DNA of 5,251 nt, from the NCBI GenBank assembly GCA_947174295.1, contig CAMWIG010000152.1:1-5251 (forward strand), in the 5' to 3' direction. The notes beneath the pieces were generated by a model, which saw only the letters and a list, made by a program, of their open reading frames with translations, made no database searches and was not told where the DNA came from. The translations under genes were made by a program, and so were the position numbers. The DNA comes from an uncultured Alistipes sp. (GTDB lineage: Bacteria; Bacteroidota; Bacteroidia; Bacteroidales; Rikenellaceae). Below are positions 1 through 5,251 of the stretch, piece after piece (position 1 is the first letter of the stretch; the number at the start of each line of letters is the position of its first letter).

Positions 1-1219
<1,219 letters not shown>

Positions 1220-1274
1220 AATGTTTTATTGTTAAATTAAACCTCATTACCTGTTTTCCGACAGACCGGCTGCG

Positions 1275-1355
1275 GCGGTGCGCCCCATGCAATGGTCTTT
1301 GCGTCAATCGTTTGCGGTGCGCTGCGACGCGCTCGGACAGCTCGCGCACCTTTTT
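1275..1355. other. GC-rich leader structure with two alternative pairing partners
   Basis: On the plus strand, GGTGCGC (1316-1322) and GCGCACC (1344-1350) are perfect 7-base inverted arms separated by 21 bases. A second copy of the first arm lies at 1277-1283, within the repeated 9-mer GCGGTGCGC (1275-1283 and 1314-1322). In the predicted pckA leader (minus-strand RNA), the 5' arm could therefore pair with either of two downstream partners, but not both. On the plus strand the hairpin is followed directly by TTTTT (1351-1355) and looks like an intrinsic terminator, although I see no plus-strand gene or promoter just upstream that it would serve. It may be a leader regulatory fold, a stop for antisense transcription across pckA, or GC-rich coincidence. 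Confidence 0.35.
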
Positions 1356-1362
1356 ACCGCCA

Positions 1363-1393
1363 CAAAGATAGAAAAACATTTTTAACTGTGAAA
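1363..1393 (-). promoter_or_regulatory. Candidate pckA promoter (Bacteroidetes type)
   Basis: Read on the minus strand, TATCTTTG (1370 down to 1363) matches the Bacteroidetes -7 consensus TAnnTTTG exactly. TTTC (1393 to 1390), a one-base variant of the -33 TTTG box, lies 19 nt upstream. The predicted transcription start falls a few bases below 1363, giving a leader of about 135-140 nt before the ATG at 1219. That is long for this kind of gene and leaves room for the leader structures described separately. The assignment rests on consensus match and spacing only. Confidence 0.7.
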
Positions 1394-1404
1394 TAATTAA
1401 CAGT
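1385..1404. promoter_or_regulatory. Dyad resembling a CRP/FNR-family operator over the pckA -33 box
   Basis: ACTGT (1385-1389) and ACAGT (1400-1404) are inverted arms around 1394.5, and 8 of the 10 possible pairs in the 20-base dyad are complementary. Inside it, TGTGA (1387-1391), a 6-base spacer and TAACA (1398-1402) match the classical CRP/FNR-type pattern TGTGA-N6-TCACA at 9 of 10 positions. The dyad covers the candidate -33 box of the pckA promoter (1390-1393). If real, a regulator bound here would more likely repress or remodel that promoter than activate it from upstream. The region is AT-rich, so chance similarity is possible. The regulator is unknown. Confidence 0.35.
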
Positions 1405-1426
1405 ATTTTTTAACGATTTTTATTAT

Positions 1427-1458
1427 ATCCTCGATTCCGGTTCGGCCGAGGATGTTTT
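1427..1458 (+). terminator. Hairpin plus T-run, possible intrinsic terminator
   Basis: ATCCTCG (1427-1433) and CGAGGAT (1447-1453) form a perfect 7-bp stem. An inner CCG/CGG pairing (1437-1439 with 1443-1445) extends it, and G plus five T (1454-1458) follows. This has the shape of a plus-strand intrinsic terminator. It lies between two divergent genes, about 50 bases before hemW, where no plus-strand transcript is obviously ending. It could insulate hemW from stray upstream transcription, end a short unannotated RNA, or act as a protein-binding dyad. The minus-strand reading lacks a T-run after the stem. Confidence 0.4.
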
Positions 1459-1470
1459 TCAGGGGACGAT

Positions 1471-1504
1471 ATTGCTAATTTCTAATTACTAATTACTAAT
1501 TTTG
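1471..1504 (+). promoter_or_regulatory. Candidate hemW promoter next to the start codon
   Basis: TAATTTTG (1497-1504) fits the Bacteroidetes -7 consensus TAnnTTTG. ATTG (1471-1474) is an acceptable -33 box, 22 nt upstream, slightly wider than ideal. The G of the -7 box is only 5 bases before the hemW ATG at 1510. Transcription from this promoter would therefore begin at or within a few bases of the start codon and give a leaderless or nearly leaderless mRNA. The heptamer repeat forms the spacer. I found no better TAnnTTTG match on the plus strand between 1220 and 1497. Confidence 0.5.
1475..1502 (+). repeat. Four tandem copies of the 7-mer CTAATTW
   Basis: The units are CTAATTT (1475-1481), CTAATTA (1482-1488), CTAATTA (1489-1495) and CTAATTT (1496-1502). 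The array ends 7 bases before the hemW ATG. The last unit supplies most of the candidate -7 box, and the first three units fill the promoter spacer. Unlike an ordinary AT-rich tract, the periodicity is exact at six of seven positions in every unit. Confidence 0.9.
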
Positions 1505-1509
1505 CCGCC

Positions 1510-2625
1510 ATGGCCGGTATCTATTTCCATATTCCGTTCTGCAAGCGCATATGCGCCTATTGCGATTTCGCGCGCACGGCCGATTTGCGCCGCATGCCCG
1601 AGGTGGTCGAAGCCATGCACCGCGAGATGGATGCGCGGCGCGGCTACCTGCACGACCGGCGAATCCGCACGCTCTATTTCGGGGGCGGGACGCCGTCGCT
1701 GCTACCTCCGGCCGAGTTCGACCGATTCGCCGAACACGCCGCCCGGCTGTTCGACATGTCGGCGGCGGGCGAGTGCACCGTCGAAGCGAACCCCGACGAC
1801 CTTACGGCGCAGTATCTGCGCGAGTTGAGCCGCACGGCCGTGAACCGTCTGAGCATCGGCATACAGTCGTTCGACGACGCGGCCCTGCGCTTCATGAACC
1901 GCCGCCACACGGCGGCCGAGGCCGTCGATGCCGTGCGCCGTGCGCAGGATGCGGGGTTCGACAACATCACTGTCGACCTGATTTTCGGAATCGACGGATT
2001 CGGCGGCGAAGTTCTCGAACGCAACATCGGTGCCGTTCTGGCACTGGGCGTGCAGCACGTTTCGGCATACCATTTGACCGTCGAGAGCGGTACGGCGTTC
2101 GGGAGGCGTGCCGCGCGCGGGGAGCTGCGCACGGTCGACGAGCAGACCAGCGAGCGCGAGTTTCTGGCTTTGCACGAAGCTCTTACGGCCGCGGGATACG
2201 AACACTACGAGGTTTCGAACTACGCTCTGCCCGGATTCCGGGCCCGGCACAACTCGTCGTATTGGAGCGGCGACGAGTATCTCGGCATCGGCGCCGGAGC
2301 CCATTCGTTCGACGGCCGGTCGCGGCGATGGGCTGCGCCGACCGTGGGCGAGTATCTTGCGGGCCGCGGAGCCGGCGAGGAGACGCTCTCGGTCGCAGAC
2401 CGCCGCAACGAGATGATAATGACCGCCCTGCGAACCGCCGACGGCCTCTGTCAGGAGAGGTTCGCCGATGCTTTCGGCCGCGAGGCCGCCGAGCGTCTGG
2501 CCGAGGCGGCTCAGCCGTGGATACGGGCCGGAGCGATGGTTTCGGAGGGTGGAAAATTGCGTATTCCGGCCGAAAAGTTCCTTGTCTCGGATAGCGTCAT
2601 CGAGTCGCTCTTCGAGGTCGAATAG
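1510..2625 (+). CDS. hemW: HemW, heme chaperone of the radical SAM family (formerly annotated as oxygen-independent coproporphyrinogen III oxidase-like)
   Basis: HemW binds heme and is thought to deliver it to target proteins. It resembles coproporphyrinogen dehydrogenase HemN but lacks that activity. The 371-residue length matches the family. The [4Fe-4S]/SAM motif is Cys11-x3-Cys15-x2-Cys18 followed by Asp-Phe; the fourth Cys typical of HemN (CxxxCxxCxC) is Phe20 here, which points to HemW. Other landmarks are the SAM-site FGGGTPS (57-63), VEANPDD (91-97), SIGIQSFDD (115-123), DLIFGID (156-162), HYEVSNYA (232-239), the HemW-type HNSSYW (247-252) and GIGAGAHS (259-266). The C-terminal EKFLVSDSVIESLF (355-368) forms the usual final helix. 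There is no signal peptide or membrane segment. The start at 1510 is chosen because the radical SAM strand IYFHIPFC begins at residue 4. No Shine-Dalgarno precedes it. The next gene begins 115 bases downstream with its own promoter. Confidence 0.95.
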   Translation: MAGIYFHIPFCKRICAYCDFARTADLRRMPEVVEAMHREMDARRGYLHDRRIRTLYFGGGTPSLLPPAEFDRFAEHAARLFDMSAAGECTVEANPDDLTAQYLRELSRTAVNRLSIGIQSFDDAALRFMNRRHTAAEAVDAVRRAQDAGFDNITVDLIFGIDGFGGEVLERNIGAVLALGVQHVSAYHLTVESGTAFGRRAARGELRTVDEQTSEREFLALHEALTAAGYEHYEVSNYALPGFRARHNSSYWSGDEYLGIGAGAHSFDGRSRRWAAPTVGEYLAGRGAGEETLSVADRRNEMIMTALRTADGLCQERFADAFGREAAERLAEAAQPWIRAGAMVSEGGKLRIPAEKFLVSDSVIESLFEVE

Positions 2626-2667
2626 GCTGGCGCAGAGGAGGCACGAGGAGCGAAAAACATCGGAATA

Positions 2668-2699
2668 TTTGGGTTATAAGAATATAAGTGTTACCTTTG
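2668..2699 (+). promoter_or_regulatory. Strong Bacteroidetes-type promoter of the glycogen synthase-phosphorylase gene
   Basis: TTTG (2668-2671), a 20-nt spacer and TACCTTTG (2692-2699) match the TTTG / TAnnTTTG consensus without a mismatch and at good spacing. Transcription should start a few bases after 2699, giving a leader of about 35 nt. That leader ends in an A/T-rich stretch (2717-2730) before the ATG at 2741, with no Shine-Dalgarno, as is common in this phylum. I see no intrinsic terminator between the hemW stop (2625) and this promoter, so some read-through from hemW is possible. Confidence 0.8.
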
Positions 2700-2740
2700 C
2701 GCCCGTGAATTAGCGAAATATTAATTAAATCCATACTCTT

Positions 2741-5251
2741 ATGAGCAACACTAAACTTACGCCCGACTATCTTTTCGAGGTTAGTTGGGAGGTATGTAAC
2801 AAGGTCGGCGGCATTCACACCGTCGTAGCCACCAAGGCTTTGACCATGACGAAAAAGCTCGGTGACAAATACATCCTCATCGGCCCGGACCTTCAACACG
2901 AAGGCGTGAACCCGGAGTTCGAGGAGGATGTAAATCTTTTGAAGGCATGGCGCCAGAGCGTCTACGCCGACGGCGTCCGCATACGAATCGGCCGCTGGAA
3001 AATCAACGGCAGCCCGATGGTCGTGCTGGTCGACTTCACGTCGCTGTTCAGCCAGAAGGACGACATCCTGAAAAAGATGTGGGAGACATACCACGTCGAC
3101 TCGCTCTCCGGCCAGTGGGACTACATCGAGCCGGTGCTCTTCGGTCACGCCGCAGGTATCGTAATCGCTTCGTATATCGACACGTTCTGCCAGATGACCG
3201 ATAAGGTCGCAGCGCACTTCCACGAGTGGATGACGGCTGCCGGAGGCCTCTACCTGCGCAAGCACTCGCCCTACACGGCTACGCTCTTCACCACGCACGC
3301 CACCGTCATGGGCCGCTGCATCGCCGGCAACCACCTGCCGCTCTACAACGACATGACCAAATTCAACGCCGACGAGCTCGCCCGCCAGTTCAACGTCACG
3401 GCCAAGCACTCCATCGAGAAGATGGCAGCGACGTATACCGACGCATTCCTCACGGTGAGCGACATCACCGCCAACGAGTGCAAGTACCTGCTGGGCCGCG
3501 AGGTAGACGGCGTGACGCCCAACGGATTCGAGAACGACTTCGTGTGGACGGGAAAGACCTACGACGCCAAGCGCAAGGCCGCACGCGAGTCGATGATTGC
3601 CGTTGCCGAGGCTTGTCTGGGTACGAAATTCTCGACCGATCCTCTGATTATCGGCACCAGCGGCCGCTACGAGTTCCGCAACAAGGGCCTCGACGTGTTC
3701 ATCGAGTCGTTGAAGCGTGTGGCCGAGTCCGGGGAGCTGAAACGCGACGTGCTGGTCTACATCACCGTGCCGGCCGCCAACAACGGCGCCCGCACCGACC
3801 TCCAACGCCATTTGGAGAACCCGTCGAACCCCATCGACCCCGCGCAGTACAAGCACTCGACGCACTATCTCGAATACCTGGCCCACGACCAGATAGCCAA
3901 CGCCATGAACGGCAGCGTTCTCACGCGCGACGATTCGAAGGTGAAGGTCATCTTCGTTCCTACGTATCTCAACCAGAACGACGGAATATTCAACAAGAAC
4001 TACTACGAGCTGCTGGTGGGCATGGACCTCACGGTGTTCGCATCCTACTACGAGCCGTGGGGCTACACTCCGTTGGAGTCGGTGGCATTCTCCGTGCCGA
4101 CGCTCACCACGACTCTCGCCGGTTTCGGCAAGTGGGTGAGCAAGCTGCCCGAGCACGACGGCGTGGAGATAGTCGCACGCGACGACTACAACGACGGCGA
4201 GGTCATCGCCGAAATCGCCGAGGCCGTGGAGCGCTTCGCCAAGCTGAGCGCATCGCGCGTGAAGGAGGTTCGCGAATCGGCGCTGCGCATCTCGAAGACG
4301 GCGCTCTGGAAGAATCTCATCTCGCACTACGAGCAGGCTTATGCCGACGCCATCGAGAACTCCATAGCGCGCACCAACCGCACCGTGCTCGACGAGGGCG
4401 GCGCCAACTACGAGCAGATTAACTTCGTTCGCCAGCAGCTGGTGACGGAGCGTCCGACGTGGCACCGAATGATGGTCGACAAGACCTTCCCCGAGCGTCT
4501 GCACGCCTTGCAGGAGCTTTCGCGCAACCTCTGGTGGTGCTGGACTCTCGGCGCCCGCGACCTGTTCGAATATATCGACCGCGAGCTCTGGATAGAGGTC
4601 GACCGCAATCCTATCGTGCTGCTCGACCGTCTGTCGGTGAAGCGCCTGCATGAGTTGGAGCGCGACGAACACTTCCTGTCGATGCTCGATACGGTCTACG
4701 CCCAGTTCAAGGAGTACATGGGCGAGAAACCCGACCCGAAGGCTCCGAAAATCGCATACTTCTCGATGGAGTACGGTCTCCACTCGTCGCTGAAAATCTA
4801 CTCGGGCGGTCTGGGTATTCTGGCCGGCGACTACATCAAGGAGGCGTCGGACAAGAACGTGCCGATGGTGGCCGTGGGTCTTCTCTACCGCTACGGCTAC
4901 TTCACGCAGCGTCTGTCGGCTCAGGGTGCGCAGGAGGCGACCTACGAGGCGCAGAACTTCTTCAAGCTGCCCATCTCGCCGGCTCGCGACGAGGACGGCA
5001 ACTGGACTACCGTGCAGATAGCATTCCCGGGCCGCACCCTCTCGGCGCGCGTATGGCGCTGCCAGGTGGGCCGCACCGACCTCTACCTGCTCGATACCGA
5101 CTTCGAGGCCAACCTCGACGAGGACCGTCAGATTACCCACTTCCTCTACGGCGGCGACTGGGAGAACCGTCTCAAACAGGAGATTCTGCTGGGTATCGGC
5201 GGTGTGCGCGCCCTGCGTGCGATGAACATCAAGCAGGACGTATACCACTGC
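2741..5251 (+). CDS. Fusion of GT3 glycogen synthase and DUF3417/GT35 alpha-glucan phosphorylase, C-terminus cut by window edge
   Basis: The reading frame is open for 837 codons to the right edge. Residues about 10-545 are a eukaryote-like GT3 glycogen synthase, which adds glucose from a nucleotide sugar to alpha-1,4-glucan. Evidence is EVCNKVGGIHTVV (17-29), HFHEW (159-163), TLFTTHATVMGR (181-192), TPNGFEND (259-266), GRYEFRNKGLD (308-318, with Arg309 and Lys315 at the spacing of the yeast Gsy2 sugar-nucleotide residues) and YEPWGYTPLE (437-446), whose Glu438 and Glu446 form the GT-B E-x7-E motif. After a linker (about 546-584), residues about 585-660 match DUF3417 (LSRNLWWCWTLGARDLFEYID). 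From about 670 comes the start of a GT35 phosphorylase: IAYFSMEYGL (671-680), IYSGGLGILAGDYIKEASD (686-704) and VGLLYRYGYF (712-721). This domain would release glucose-1-phosphate from glucan. Its PLP lysine lies beyond the window. The complete protein is probably near 1,400 residues, judging by family sizes. It is cytosolic, with no signal peptide. The gene symbol is left blank because the two halves would carry different names. Confidence 0.93.
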   Translation, partial: MSNTKLTPDYLFEVSWEVCNKVGGIHTVVATKALTMTKKLGDKYILIGPDLQHEGVNPEFEEDVNLLKAWRQSVYADGVRIRIGRWKINGSPMVVLVDFTSLFSQKDDILKKMWETYHVDSLSGQWDYIEPVLFGHAAGIVIASYIDTFCQMTDKVAAHFHEWMTAAGGLYLRKHSPYTATLFTTHATVMGRCIAGNHLPLYNDMTKFNADELARQFNVTAKHSIEKMAATYTDAFLTVSDITANECKYLLGREVDGVTPNGFENDFVWTGKTYDAKRKAARESMIAVAEACLGTKFSTDPLIIGTSGRYEFRNKGLDVFIESLKRVAESGELKRDVLVYITVPAANNGARTDLQRHLENPSNPIDPAQYKHSTHYLEYLAHDQIANAMNGSVLTRDDSKVKVIFVPTYLNQNDGIFNKNYYELLVGMDLTVFASYYEPWGYTPLESVAFSVPTLTTTLAGFGKWVSKLPEHDGVEIVARDDYNDGEVIAEIAEAVERFAKLSASRVKEVRESALRISKTALWKNLISHYEQAYADAIENSIARTNRTVLDEGGANYEQINFVRQQLVTERPTWHRMMVDKTFPERLHALQELSRNLWWCWTLGARDLFEYIDRELWIEVDRNPIVLLDRLSVKRLHELERDEHFLSMLDTVYAQFKEYMGEKPDPKAPKIAYFSMEYGLHSSLKIYSGGLGILAGDYIKEASDKNVPMVAVGLLYRYGYFTQRLSAQGAQEATYEAQNFFKLPISPARDEDGNWTTVQIAFPGRTLSARVWRCQVGRTDLYLLDTDFEANLDEDRQITHFLYGGDWENRLKQEILLGIGGVRALRAMNIKQDVYHC

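Noticed and set aside
1502..2594. Other open frames overlapping hemW on both strands
   Set aside because: Their translations are Arg- or Ser/Pro-rich without motifs. The hemW frame alone carries the radical SAM and HemW signatures over its whole length.
1510..2625. HemN, the true oxygen-independent coproporphyrinogen III dehydrogenase
   Set aside because: The fourth cysteine of the HemN CxxxCxxCxC motif is replaced by Phe20, the protein is about 80 residues shorter than HemN, and the HNxxYW motif of HemW is present.
2632..2652. Purine-rich GAGGAG stretches after the hemW stop, resembling a ribosome binding site
   Set aside because: No ATG or GTG at a suitable distance opens a meaningful frame, and the stretch lies upstream of the predicted transcription start of the next gene.
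2741..4375. GT5 bacterial GlgA-type glycogen synthase for the first domain
   Set aside because: The N-terminal KVGGIHTVV lacks the GlgA KTGGL signature, and the motifs TTHAT, GRYEFRNKG and YEPWGYTPLE are those of GT3 (eukaryote-like) synthases.
2597..5248. An 883-codon open frame on the minus strand opposite the fusion gene
   Set aside because: It mirrors the fusion gene through codon bias: the plus-strand frame rarely uses TTA, CTA or TCA, so the opposite frame lacks stops. Its translation is low-complexity (rich in Val, Leu, Arg, His, Glu) with no family motif, while the plus frame shows clear GT3 and GT35 signatures.

Overview
This looks like chromosomal sequence from a GC-rich member of the Bacteroidales, most likely an Alistipes-type (Rikenellaceae) gut anaerobe. 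Three things support this. All three coding regions are metabolic or housekeeping genes of types common in Bacteroidales. The intergenic DNA carries good matches to the Bacteroidetes sigma factor promoter (TTTG, about 19-22 nt, TAnnTTTG). None of the start codons is preceded by a convincing Shine-Dalgarno sequence. The genus is an inference; the phylum is fairly secure.

Layout. Positions 1-1219, minus strand: the N-terminal three quarters of ATP-type phosphoenolpyruvate carboxykinase (pckA), cut off by the left window edge. Positions 1220-1509: a 290-base divergent intergenic region with a pckA promoter, a CRP/FNR-like dyad over its -33 box, a GC-rich leader with two alternative pairing partners, a second hairpin followed by a T-run, and four tandem copies of the 7-mer CTAATTW directly before the next gene. 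Positions 1510-2625, plus strand: hemW, a radical-SAM-family heme chaperone, complete at 371 codons. Positions 2626-2740: a short intergenic region with a very good Bacteroidetes promoter. Position 2741 to the right edge, plus strand: 837 codons of a large fusion protein. A eukaryote-like GT3 glycogen synthase is joined in frame to a DUF3417/GT35 alpha-glucan phosphorylase, which the right edge cuts.

How the genes relate. They do not form one operon. pckA sits at the PEP/oxaloacetate node, where many Bacteroidales fix CO2 on the way to succinate. The fusion protein combines glucan synthesis and glucan phosphorolysis, so both flanking genes concern carbon storage and central carbon flow. hemW serves heme trafficking and has its own candidate promoter.

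The most notable points are the synthase-phosphorylase fusion, the heptamer tandem repeat that forms the spacer and -7 box of the hemW promoter (a possible leaderless transcript and possible length-variable promoter), and the CRP-like dyad over the pckA promoter. I see no mobile element, CRISPR array, tRNA or rRNA. I do not see clear evidence for an undescribed multi-gene system in this window.
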